Source: Agromyces mangrovi | GTDB lineage: Bacteria; Actinomycetota; Actinomycetes; Actinomycetales; Microbacteriaceae | Assembly (NCBI RefSeq): GCF_030296695.1 | Contig: NZ_AP027737.1 | Location: 3,410,001 to 3,474,000 of the forward strand | Reading direction: 5' to 3' | Length of the DNA: 64,000 nucleotides | Part shown: piece by piece, positions 55,443 through 64,000 of the stretch | How positions within the stretch are numbered: the first letter of the stretch is position 1 | How the letters are laid out: every line of letters starts with the position of its first letter | Made by a program: the position numbers and the translations under genes | The notes under the pieces: model-generated | Seen by the model: only the letters and a program-made list of their open reading frames with translations | What the model was told of the DNA's origin: nothing | Databases searched by the model: none

Positions 55443-57040
55443 CTATGCCAGCTCGATGAGCTCCTGGTACTCGGCGCTCCAGTGGTCCTCCACGCCGTCG
55501 GGCATGACGAGCACGCGCTCGGGGTTCAGGGCCTCGACCGCGCCCGGGTCGTGGCTCACGAGCACGACCGCGCCCTCGTAGTGCGCGAGCGCGTCGAGGA
55601 TCTCGGCGCGGCTGGCCGGGTCGAGGTTGTTCGTCGGCTCGTCGAGCAGCAGCACGTTCGCGCCCGACACGACGATCATCGCCAGCGCGAGGCGCGTCTT
55701 CTCGCCGCCCGACAGCACCCCGGCGGGCTTGTGCACGTCGTCGCCCGTGAACAGGAACGAGCCGAGCACCTTGCGCGCCTCGGTCTCGGTGAGGTTCGGC
55801 GATGACGACACCATGTTCTGCAGCACCGTGCGGGCCACGTCGATGGTCTCGTGCTCCTGCGCGTAGTAGCCGATGCGCAGCCCGTGCCCCGGCTCGATGC
55901 CGCCCGTGTCGGGCGCGTCGACGCCGCCCAGGATGCGCAGCAGCGTCGTCTTGCCTGCGCCGTTCAGGCCGATCACGACGACCTTCGAGCCGCGGTCGAT
56001 CGCGAGGTCGACGGCGGTGAAGATCTCGAGCGAGCCGTAGCTCTTCGACAGGTCGCTCGCGGACAGCGGCGTGCGCCCGCACGCGGCGGGGGTCGGGAAG
56101 CGGAGCTTCGCCACGCGGTCGGCCTGGCGTACCTCCTCGAGCCCGGAGAGGAGCTTCTCGGCGCGCGCGACCATCTGGTGGGCGGCGGCCGCTTTGGTGG
56201 CCTTCGCCCCGAACTTCGCGGCCTGCTGGCGCAGCGCGTCGGCCTTCTTCTCGGCGTTGACGCGCTCCTTCTTGCGGCGCTCCTCGTCGGCCACGCGCTG
56301 GCGCTGGTAGTGCTTCCAGCCCATGTTGTAGATGTCGATGACCGAGCGGTTGGCGTCGAGGTAGAAGACGCGGTTGACCGTCTCGCCGACGAGCTCGACG
56401 TCGTGGCTGATCACGATGACGCCGCCGCGGTACGACTTCAGGAACTCGCGCAGCCAGATCACCGAGTCGGCGTCGAGGTGGTTCGTCGGTTCGTCGAGGA
56501 TCATCGTCTGGGCGTCGGAGAACAGGATGCGCGCGAGCTCGATGCGGCGGCGCTGGCCGCCCGAGAGCGTCTTCAGCGGCTGGTCGAGGATGCGGTCGGG
56601 CAGGTTCAGGTTCGACGCGATCGACGCCGCCTCGGCCTCGGCCGCGTACCCGCCGAGCGCGGTGAAGCGGTCGGTGAGATTCGCGTACCGGCGCATGGCC
56701 TTCTCTGCCACGGCCGGGTCCTCGCTGCCCATGGCCTCGGACGCCCGGTGCAGGTCGATCACGAGCGAACCGAGTCCGCGCGCGTCGAGGATGCGCGTGC
56801 GCGCGAGCTGCTCGGGGTCGCCCGAGCGGGGGTCCTGGGGCAGGTAACCGATCTCGCCGGAACGGTCGACGCGTCCGTCGGTCGGCAGGGTCTCCCCGCG
56901 AGCACCTTGGTCAGGGTGGTCTTGCCGGCGCCGTTGCGCCCGACGAGGCCGATCTTGTCGCCGTCGGCCACGCGGAAGTTCACGTGCTCCATGAGCACGC
57001 GCGCACCGACGCGGATCTCGAGATCGTGGACGGCGAGCAC
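55443..57040 (-). CDS. ABC-F family ATPase (one-base frameshift)
   Basis: About 532 residues after repair, two ABC domains. First: GRNGAGKTTLTKVLAGE, LSGGQRRRIELARIL, MILDEPTNHLD, ISHDVELV. Linker with charged helices (RRKKERVNAEKKADALRQQAAKFGAK). Second: GLNGAGKTTLLRILGG, LSGGEKTRLALAMIV, LLLDEPTNNLD, VSHDPGAVEAL. ABC-F proteins act on ribosomes in antibiotic protection or translation control; no membrane domain. The frame breaks in CCCC at 56894-56897 just after the first Walker A; one more base gives LAGETLPTDGRVD. GTG start at 57040 after AAGGG. Confidence 0.93.
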
Positions 57041-57173
57041 GTTGGAACCCTTCGTGAGGTGGTGTGAGGCGGGGATGCGAGCGGCGACGGCGCAGCGGCC
57101 CAGTCTACGCGGTCGCGGCGGGGTCGCCGCGCGGGGTGCCCGCCGCGTCGGCGGGTCGCGGAAGAATCGGGGC

Positions 57174-58274
57174 ATGGCCTCCTCACGTGCCGAGCGTGCC
57201 CTCGTGGCGGCGCGTGCGCGCGCGCACGGCCTCGCGGTACCCCTGGCGACGCCCCGCGAGGTGGTCGAGCGGCTCTGCTGCGTGCAGGCCCAGGACCTGC
57301 CGGCGGCGAAGTGGGCGATCGGGGCGAGGGCGAGCGGATGCCTCGAGGCCGACGTCGACCGCGCCCTCGACGACGGCGCCGTTGTGCGCACCTGGACCAT
57401 GCGCGGCACGCTGCACCTCGTGCTCCCGGAGGACGTGCGCTGGCTGCTCGGCCTCACCGCCGAGCGCATGCGACGCGCCTCCGCGCGGCGGCGGGAGGAA
57501 CTCGGGCTGACCGACGGCGACGCGGGTCGTGCTGCCGACGCCGCTGCAGCAGCGCTCGGCGGCGGGCGCTCGCTCGACCGCGCCGGGCTGTTGGAGGCCT
57601 GGAACCGCGCCGGAATCGATACGTCCGGCCAGCGGGGCTACCACCTCATCTCCCTGCTCGCGATCGACGGGCTGCTCGTGCAGGGTCCGGCCGACGGCCG
57701 CGCGCAGCGGTTCGTGCTGCTCGACGAGTGGGCGCCGCAGCAGCGTTCCTACGAGGGCGACGAGGCGCTCGCCGAGCTCGTGCGTCGCTACCTGCGCGGC
57801 CACGGGCCGGCGGGCGAACGCGACCTCGCATGGTGGGCCGGGCTGCCGGTCGGAGCGGTGCGTCGCGGCATCGCGGAGCTGGGCGACGCGATCGAGCGGG
57901 ACGCCGACGACCGCCTCGCGCTCGCCGATGCGCCCGCCGCGGCGCCCGGGCCGCTCCCCCACGCCGCGCTCCCCGCGTTCGACGAGTACTACCTGGGCTA
58001 CGCCGACCGCGACGCGATCGCCGCGCCCGGCACGTTCGAGCGCATCGTGCCCGGCGGCAACGGCGTGTTCCGCCCGGTGGTCGTCGCGTCCGGTCGGGTG
58101 TCGGGCACGTGGCGCGCGGCCCGCACGCGCGGGCGCGCGGACGTCGACATCGACGCCTTCCGTACGCTGTCGGGGCGGGAGCGCACCGGCCTCGCGGCAT
58201 CCGTGCGCCGTTGGGGGCGCTTCACCGGTATCGACGCCGAGCTGCGGGACTCAGCCGGCGTCGACGGCGAGTGA
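57174..58274 (+). CDS. Winged-helix DNA glycosylase, AlkZ/AlkX-like (HTH_42)
   Basis: A 366-residue protein of the winged-helix DNA-binding family PF06224. Near residue 40 is VVERLCCVQAQDLPAAKW; the Gln-Ala-Gln matches the QxQ catalytic loop of AlkZ, which opens DNA interstrand crosslinks in Streptomyces. RTWTMRGTLHLVLPEDVRWL is a second family block, and ALPAFDEYYLGYADRDA leads the C-terminal part. Function in repair of alkylated or crosslinked DNA is inferred. Its 3' end overlaps the GH3 gene by 24 bases. Confidence 0.88.
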   Translation: MASSRAERALVAARARAHGLAVPLATPREVVERLCCVQAQDLPAAKWAIGARASGCLEADVDRALDDGAVVRTWTMRGTLHLVLPEDVRWLLGLTAERMRRASARRREELGLTDGDAGRAADAAAAALGGGRSLDRAGLLEAWNRAGIDTSGQRGYHLISLLAIDGLLVQGPADGRAQRFVLLDEWAPQQRSYEGDEALAELVRRYLRGHGPAGERDLAWWAGLPVGAVRRGIAELGDAIERDADDRLALADAPAAAPGPLPHAALPAFDEYYLGYADRDAIAAPGTFERIVPGGNGVFRPVVVASGRVSGTWRAARTRGRADVDIDAFRTLSGRERTGLAASVRRWGRFTGIDAELRDSAGVDGE

Positions 58275-59438
58275 CCGCCGCAGCGTGAGCACGCGCGCGA
58301 CCGACTCGTCGAGCGAGTCCTGGTCGATGCGTCCCGACTCGACCGCGGCGGCGATGCCGGCGATCAGCGCATCGACGTCCACGCCGACGGTGGACGGGTC
58401 GGCGGGCAGCACGTAGAGCAGCAGGTCCTGCCCGGCCTCGAGGGCGCGCACGGCGTTCTCGACCGGGTCGGCGAACTCCGCGTCGCCCGAGCGCTGGAGC
58501 ATGAGCATGTCGTCGGTGATCGCGACCCCGTCGAAGCCCAGGTCGTCGCGGAGCACGTCGATCCATTCGGCCGACATGGTCGCGGGCGCGTCATCCACGG
58601 CGGTGAATCGCAGGTGGCCGAACATCACGAGTTCCGCGCCCGCGTCGATGCCCTCCCGGAACGGCACGGCGTCACGCGCCTCCCAGTCGGCGAATGCCAG
58701 ATCGGTCTGCGGGATGGAGGTGTGCGAGTCGCCGGGCGCCGCCCCGTGGCCCGGGAAGTGCTTCAGGGTGCTGTACACGCGCCCCTGCTCGGCGCCCACG
58801 GCCGCCGCGACGCGCTCGCCGGCCGCGGCCGGGTCGGTGCCGAGCACGCGCGGGTAGATGAACGAGCCGGAGTCGGCCGTCACGTCGGCGACGATGCCGA
58901 AGTTCACGCTCACGCCGGCGTCGTCGAGCAGGCCGGCGCGCACGTCGAACGCCTCGGTCGTCGCCTCGACGGGCTGCCCCTTCAGGATGTCGGGGCCGGC
59001 CGCGACGTCCCACGGCAGGCGCCGCACGATGCCGCCCTCCTCGTCGATCGCGACGAGGGGCGGCAGGTCGGGGTCGACCTCGAGCCCGTCGGTCAGCGCG
59101 CGCAGCGACGCCGGGTCGGCGGGCACGTTGTCGCCCATGAGGATGACGCCGCCCAGGCCGTACTGCTCGATGTCGGCGCGGATCGGCGCCGGGTCCAGCC
59201 CCGGGCGATGCAGCATCAGCAGCGACGCGGCCTTCTCCTCGACGCTCATGCCCGCCATCGCCGCCTGCACGTACACCGCGACCGGATCGAAGGGCTCGGG
59301 CGTGCTCGCCTCCGCGGGCACCGGACGCGGCTCGGGGGTCGGCGTCGGCGAGGCCTCGGGTGCGGACTGCGCCCCGGAGCATCCGCTCAATGCGACGATC
59401 GCGAGGATCGCCGGCGCGACGATGCGGAGCGGGCTCAT
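58251..59438 (-). CDS. GH3 beta-N-acetylhexosaminidase-like lipoprotein
   Basis: A 395-residue lipoprotein with lipobox ALSGC at residue 20 and a Pro/Thr-rich linker. The GH3 TIM barrel shows AIDEEGGIVRRLP, STLKHFPGHGAAPGDSHTSIPQ (the catalytic His-Asp dyad of NagZ-type enzymes) and FDGVAITDDMLML with the nucleophile Asp. Probably removes GlcNAc from peptidoglycan fragments outside the membrane. Confidence 0.93.
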   Translation of the reverse strand: MSPLRIVAPAILAIVALSGCSGAQSAPEASPTPTPEPRPVPAEASTPEPFDPVAVYVQAAMAGMSVEEKAASLLMLHRPGLDPAPIRADIEQYGLGGVILMGDNVPADPASLRALTDGLEVDPDLPPLVAIDEEGGIVRRLPWDVAAGPDILKGQPVEATTEAFDVRAGLLDDAGVSVNFGIVADVTADSGSFIYPRVLGTDPAAAGERVAAAVGAEQGRVYSTLKHFPGHGAAPGDSHTSIPQTDLAFADWEARDAVPFREGIDAGAELVMFGHLRFTAVDDAPATMSAEWIDVLRDDLGFDGVAITDDMLMLQRSGDAEFADPVENAVRALEAGQDLLLYVLPADPSTVGVDVDALIAGIAAAVESGRIDQDSLDESVARVLTLRRSLAVDAG

Positions 59439-59541
59439 GGCCGCCGAGTCTAGCCGCCGCACGCGACCGTCGAGCGAATGCGACCGGTCGTCCGAGCGTC
59501 TGCGACGCTACGCTGAGAGCAGGCCGCTTGGGGAGGGGGCG

Positions 59542-60035
59542 ATGACGCAGCAGTCGAACGGCTCGGACCGCACACCGATCGATGCCATCGACCGGCGCAT
59601 CGTCGCGGAGTTGAGCCGGGACGGCCGCCTGTCGGTCCGCACCCTGGCCGAGCGCGTGCACATCTCGCGCACCTCCGCCCACAACCGTGTGCAGTCGCTC
59701 GTGCGCCGCGGCGTCATCACCGGGTTCGGCGCGCAGGTCGACCGCAAGGCGATCGGGCTCAACGTCACCGCACTCGTCGTGGTGCGCATCCAGGACGCGC
59801 CGTGGGAGCGCATCGCGGAACAGCTCGCGCAACTGCCGTTCGTCGAGAAGGTGCAGGCCGTCTCGGGCGACATCGACATCATGCTCACCGTGAGCGCGCC
59901 CGACCACGAGCAGCTCAGCCAGGCGATCCTGCGCGACATCCACGACCTGCCGGGGGTCGTGTCGACCCGGTCGCACCTCGTGCTCTACGAGAGCGACGGG
60001 CGGCCCCCGCGCAGTCGCTCGACATCTGGCAGTAG
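59542..60035 (+). CDS. Lrp/AsnC family regulator (frameshift near 3' end)
   Basis: About 164 residues after repair: HTH (DAIDRRIVAELSRDGRLSVRTLAERVHISRTSAHNRVQSL), RAM domain (QVDRKAIGLNVTALVVVRIQ, AVSGDIDIMLTVSAPDHEQL), and the ending SLDIWQ seen in BkdR-like actinobacterial members. That ending is off-frame as written; one more C in CCCCC at 60004-60008 joins it. Without repair the protein would end in SGSRGRMPLA. Good Shine-Dalgarno GGGGAGGGGGCG. Ligand probably a branched-chain or other amino acid. Confidence 0.88.
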
Positions 60036-60065
60036 GGGTCGGATGCCCCTGGCGTAGCGCCCGGC

Positions 60066-60584
60066 CTAGAAGAACTCGTCGGGCGTGCCCGCGGCCCGCT
60101 CCACGTCCTTCGTGTCGGCGCCCGCACTGCGGAGCTTCGCCACCGCGACGCGCAGGCCCGACTCCATCTGGGCCGACCACGCGTCCGACTCGCGCGCCGT
60201 CGCCTCGGCGGCCCGTGCCCGCTCCTCCGCGACCTCGGCCGCGGCACGTGCGGCGTCGACCTGCTGCATGGAGAGCGACACGGCGTAGTACGCCGCGACC
60301 ATCGTCGCGATCGGCACGGAGATCACGGCGAGGGCGCTGATCGCCTCGCCGCTCACGTTGAAGGCGATGAGGAGTGCGAACGCGAGGAAGAGCGCCACCA
60401 CGCCGGCGAGGACGATCACCATGAACCGCAGGTTCGTGGGCCACTCCGGCGCCGAGCGCTTCTTGGGTGCTGCCGCGGACACGTCGTCCTGCTCGGCCTG
60501 GTACGCGTCCGCGTCGTCCTCCCGTACCTCGGGCTCGGGCGCGGTGCGACCGGCGATGGTCGGACGGGAAAACTCTGCTGACAT
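60066..60584 (-). CDS. Two-helix membrane protein with coiled-coil tail, unknown
   Basis: A 172-residue protein: acidic N-terminus (residues 1-47), two helices (FMVIVLAGVVALFLAFALLIAF and AISALAVISVPIATMVAAYYAVSL), then an Ala/Glu-rich coiled coil (QQVDAARAAAEVAEERARAAEATARESDAW) and a short tail. It looks like a cytoplasmic coiled-coil anchored in the membrane. No function recognised. It ends next to the Lrp regulator on the opposite strand. Confidence 0.75.
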   Translation of the reverse strand: MSAEFSRPTIAGRTAPEPEVREDDADAYQAEQDDVSAAAPKKRSAPEWPTNLRFMVIVLAGVVALFLAFALLIAFNVSGEAISALAVISVPIATMVAAYYAVSLSMQQVDAARAAAEVAEERARAAEATARESDAWSAQMESGLRVAVAKLRSAGADTKDVERAAGTPDEFF

Positions 60585-60746
60585 GTCTGACTCCCCTCGA
60601 CGTCACGACAGACGTACTCGACAAGTCTGGTTCTCCCCCGTCCGGGGGTCAAGGCGACGCGCTCGAATGCTCACGAGACGTGCCGCGTGCGGAATGGACG
60701 CCGCCGGGCTGTGTGGAAGCCTTCCGGTCGCCCGCCCTGCACGTGC

Positions 60747-62994
60747 TCACTTGGCGATCAGGTTGAGCCGGGCGTTCAGCGCCGCCACCTGCTCGGCGGG
60801 TACGCCGCCCGCTTCCCGGATGAGCTTCTCGACTGTCATCCGGTCCACGATCGCCTGCATCGCGGGCGGGATCTCGACACCCTTCCCCACCTCGCCGCGG
60901 CTGGTCGCCACCGCCTCCAGCACGGAGGCGATCACACGGGCGCCGTCCTCCGACCGCTTGATGTCGCCGAGCGAGTCGCGGATGGAGTAGAACCCGGCGG
61001 GGCTCGGCAGCTCGGCGTCGTCGAACCAGTTCGCGATGGTCGTGGTCGGTGCGACACTCGCGGCGTGCACCTCCTCGACCTTGCGCAGGGTGATCGTGTC
61101 GCTGAGCTCGCCCGACCGGGCGGTCACCTCGTGGGCCCCGGTGAGGGGAACGCGGAAGCGGAAGACACGCGTGCCCGTGACGGTGCCGACCTCGACGCCG
61201 TCGACGACCAGCGTGACGCGGTCCTGGTTGGAGTAGACGATGACCTCGGTCACGTCCTCGGCACGCTCCGCACGGCGGCGTCCGGCCACGTGCACGAACG
61301 GTTCGGTCGACCAGGCCGCCTTGTACACGTAGAACGCGTCCTTCCTGAGCGTGCGGTCGAAGGACACCAGTCCCTTCTGGTTGCGACCGGCGACGCCGCC
61401 CTCGTCGCGACCGGCGGAACCGAAGTCGGCGAGGTTCCAGACGTGGGTGGCCCACAGCCATGGACGTGCCTCGATCATCTCGAGCATGTGTTCGTGGTAC
61501 CGCGCCTGGTAGCCCTCCGTGTAGTCGCCCTTCTCGGGATCGGGCGACTGGTACCGCGGGTTCGCGTCCGCGCCGTACTCGGCGAGTCCGATCGCGATCC
61601 CGGGGTTGGCCGCGTGGAAGTCGTCGAGCCAGGTGTCGTTGTCCTCGACGTCGCCCACGTACCAGCCGAAGTAGAGGTTGTACGACATGACGTCGGGCAG
61701 GCCGATCAGCGGATGGTCGGTCTCGAGCAGGAACAGGTTCGCCATCGCCGTGAGGCGGGTGGGGTCCAGCCGGTGGGCGAGGCCGTTCAACTCACGGTGC
61801 GCGGCCACGACCTCATCGCCGGAGCCGGCGAGCGTGATCTCGTTCGAGAGTCCCCAGCACACGATGCTCGCGTGGTGCCGGTTCTGCACGATCAGCTCGG
61901 TCAGCTGGTCGCGTGCGTTGTCGGTCGCGCCGGGGAGGAACACGGTGATCTGCGGGATCTCGGCCCACACGACGAGACCCGCCTCATCGCACAGGTCGTA
62001 GAACAGTTGGTCGTGTTGGTAGTGCGCGAGGCGCACGGTGGTCGCCCCGATCTCGCGCAGCAGCGCGAGGTCCTGCCGCCGCATCTCCTCGGTGATGGCG
62101 TTGCCGACGCCGGCGAAGTCCTGGTGTCGGGAGACGCCGCGAAGGGGTACGCCTCACCGTTCAGCAGGAATCCCCGTTCCGGGTCGACGGCGAACTCGCG
62201 GCAGCCGAAGCGCAGCTCCACCGCGTCGAGCACCGTGTCCCCGTCGAGCAGTTCGGCGCGCGCGGTGTAGAGGTGCGGGTCGCGCAGGCCGTGCCACCGA
62301 CGCACGTCCTCGATGCGCACGGAGGCCTGCGCCCGCCCGTCGCGCACGGCGACGGTCGCCCCGCCCTCGCCGTCGATGGTGAACCGCACCGCAGTGGCCG
62401 GCGTTACGCCCGCCACACCCGCGTGGAGCGCCACGTCGGCCCGGGTGCCGTGGAGCGTCGGCGTGGCCGACAGGCCCGGACCACCGTGATCGTCGAGTGC
62501 GAAGTGGTCGCGTCCGACGCTGATGAGACGCACCTCACGGTAGATGCCGCCGTAGAAGGTGAAGTCCGCCTGCTGCGGGTAGACCCGCTCGTTCGCGGCG
62601 TTGTCGACGATCACGAGCAGCGTGCCCGCGCCTGCGCCCGCGACCAGGCCGTCGGTCAGGTCCGCGCGGAACGTCGAGTAGCCGCCGTCGTGCCGTGCGA
62701 GCAGACGCCCATCCAGGTAGACCTCCGCTGAGGAGTTCACGCCCGCGAACTCGACCCAGGTCTCGCCGTCGGCGACCTCTGCCTCGATCCTGTGCGCGTA
62801 CGTGGTTCGGCCGCGGTGGTACTCGCCGCCCGCCTGCCCGTCGACGGCATTCCAGGTGTGCGGCAGCACGACCTGCTCCCCGCCGACGCGACGTCCTGCC
62901 AGCTCGCCGTCGTCGGGAGCTCGAACGGCGCGAACGCCCAGCCGTCACGGAGTGACACCACCCGGCGCGGGATGGATGAGTCGGTCTGCGTCAT
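60747..62994 (-). CDS. GH2 beta-galactosidase/beta-glucuronidase-type enzyme (two frameshifts)
   Basis: About 749 residues after repair. Jelly-roll N-domain (LPHTWNAVDGQAGGEYHRG), immunoglobulin-like domain, then the TIM barrel with acid/base Glu in CWGLSNEITLAG and nucleophile Glu in GLAEYGADANPRYQS, and a C-terminal beta domain. Frame breaks: CCCC 62878-62881 (gives AGEQVVLPHTW) and GGGG 62144-62147 (gives AYPLRGVSRHQDFAGVG). No signal peptide, so it acts on imported oligosaccharides. A regulator diverges upstream. Exact sugar specificity is unknown. Confidence 0.9.
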
Positions 62995-63103
62995 GGGTGT
63001 CTCCTTCGACGTGCGGCGCGGGCGCGAGTGCGTGCGCCGCCCCACGCTACGGAGGAGCAGCAACAGGGTGATAGAACTGGAAGCGCACGACCAGAACCGA
63101 TCC

Positions 63104-63121
63104 GGCAGCACGTGCGCTGCC
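63104..63121. promoter_or_regulatory. Inverted repeat between GH2 and divergent regulator
   Basis: GGCAGC-N6-GCTGCC ends 16 bases before the regulator ATG in the 143-base divergent spacer. It could be the operator for self-control and for the GH2 gene. GC-rich inverted repeats arise by chance at this base composition, so confidence is low. Confidence 0.3.
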
Positions 63122-63137
63122 AGATGGAATGCCGCTC

Positions 63138-64000
63138 ATGTCGACGGAGACGCAGCCCGCGCACAGCGCAGGCGAATACGCCCAGCTGGTGACCGCACTC
63201 GCCGACGTGCTGAGCTGCCCGGTGGAGCTCACGACCGACACCCGCGCCGCGCTCGACGCCTTCGAGGCGGCGCACTGCTTCGACGCGCGATTCCAGCCGG
63301 CGTTCAGCGCCACCGTGCTGGGCGGCTTCGTGCGCGAGATGACACCGCAGGTGGTGCACGAGATCACGGAGCCGCTGGGCATGGCGATCGCGGTCACGCG
63401 ATGGGGCGAGTACCTGCTCGTCATCGGCCCCTACACGCACGAGCCATTGCACGCGGGGGCGGCGGAGGAGGCACTCAGCCGGCTGGGCGTGCCGAGCGCC
63501 CGCCTGTCGGCGTACACGCTGTACCGCACGAGGTACCCGATCGTGGACGCCGGATACGCCTACCGCGGTGCCGTCGCGCTCATGCGTGCAGCGGGCGGTG
63601 AAGACCGCCTCGGCAGCCTCCGGGAGGTGCGCGCGGCCGGCGGAACCATCGCACCGGGCGACGGCGACGCGCCGCACTCCGCGGCGCTCGCGGTGGTCGA
63701 GGAGCGGTACCGCCTCGAGCAGGAGTTCATGGATGCGATCAGCGACGGTTCGTCGGAGCGTGCGCTCGCGGTGCTGCAGCGAATGGGGCGGATGCCTCGC
63801 ACGATCAGCTACCTCGACACGCCCTTCCTCGGCATGACGATCCTGCGGATCATGGCTCGGGTCGCAGCCCAGCGCGGTGGCCTGCCGCCCGTCGCCATCG
63901 ACGCCGTCTCCCAGGAGTACGCGCAGCGGCTGCACCGGATCGGCCACAGCTCCGACCCGCAGCACGGCGTCGCGTTCATCGCGCAGATGGTCGGCGAGTT
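63138..64000 (+). CDS. Probable transcriptional regulator, sensory N-terminal part (3' end outside window)
   Basis: The 287 residues seen have no stop. The first 130 residues (AGEYAQLVTALADVLSCPVELT, PLGMAIAVTRWGEYLLVIGPYTHEP) look like a small-molecule-binding GAF-like or PocR-like domain; the helical part with RYRLEQEFMDAISDG, LAVLQRMGRM and ILRIMARVAAQRGGLPPVAIDAVSQEYAQ matches the middle of AraC-type regulators of carbohydrate genes. The HTH itself would be downstream. It diverges from the GH2 glycosidase and probably controls it. Confidence 0.6.
   Translation, partial: MSTETQPAHSAGEYAQLVTALADVLSCPVELTTDTRAALDAFEAAHCFDARFQPAFSATVLGGFVREMTPQVVHEITEPLGMAIAVTRWGEYLLVIGPYTHEPLHAGAAEEALSRLGVPSARLSAYTLYRTRYPIVDAGYAYRGAVALMRAAGGEDRLGSLREVRAAGGTIAPGDGDAPHSAALAVVEERYRLEQEFMDAISDGSSERALAVLQRMGRMPRTISYLDTPFLGMTILRIMARVAAQRGGLPPVAIDAVSQEYAQRLHRIGHSSDPQHGVAFIAQMVGE

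Overview
The window is about 70% GC, and its gene content and gene order are those of an actinobacterium of the Microbacteriaceae type (Agromyces is a guess by resemblance, not proven). Diagnostic points are RbpA, PafBC next to TatAC and a HelY-type helicase, the divergent glgA/glgC pair, an imuA-imuB-dnaE2 mutasome behind a perfect actinobacterial LexA box, DUF3097, DUF3099 and DUF2871 proteins, type B L31 and F420-type DUF385 proteins. It reads as ordinary chromosome: there are no insertion sequences, phage genes, CRISPR arrays or rRNA, and one tRNA, Leu(GAG), at 26779.

Layout. 1-10 kb: end of a response regulator, small membrane proteins, a lone molybdopterin oxidoreductase, a VapBC toxin-antitoxin pair, a patatin/acyltransferase pair, and HdeD and GAP-family membrane proteins. 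10-13.5 kb: NfeD, SPFH protein, glycerophosphodiesterase, RbpA. 13.5-26.6 kb: a minus-strand block read HAD, trmI, FKBP, pafB, pafC, tatA, tatC, helicase, lnt, with PAC2, uppP and an M20 peptidase behind it. In many actinobacteria the Pup-proteasome genes sit between trmI and pafBC; here they are absent. 26.8-33 kb: tRNA-Leu and the SOS mutasome. 33-45 kb: flotillin, two MFS exporters, DUF3097, ferritin-VIT metal transporter, a helicase, SGNH hydrolase, a D,D-carboxypeptidase and a TrmH methylase. 45-57 kb: sirtuin, glycosyltransferase, exonuclease, L31, glgA/glgC, serB, fabG, DUF3099, SURF1, ABC-F. 57-64 kb: AlkZ-like glycosylase, GH3 and GH2 glycosidases with regulators.

Sequence quality. 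At least 19 single sites, about one per 3.4 kb, lose one base (two in glgC), almost always from a run of C or G, and each loss breaks an otherwise intact conserved gene. Adding the base back restores a full-length family member every time. I read these as assembly or base-calling deletions, not pseudogenes, and give restored gene spans. Someone using raw translations of this window would get wrong products for glgC, lnt, imuB, the helicase, the GH2 enzyme and others.

The most unusual signal is at DNA level. The 11-base word CGGATGCCTCG occurs 14 times by my hand scan, in all three reading frames and on both strands, where base composition predicts about 0.1. Its core GGATGCC/GGCATCC occurs about 73 times and also recurs in four convergent intergenic regions just after stop codons, once as the stem of a terminator. 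This resembles the behaviour of DNA uptake words or of Chi/KOPS-type words, and no annotated feature explains it.
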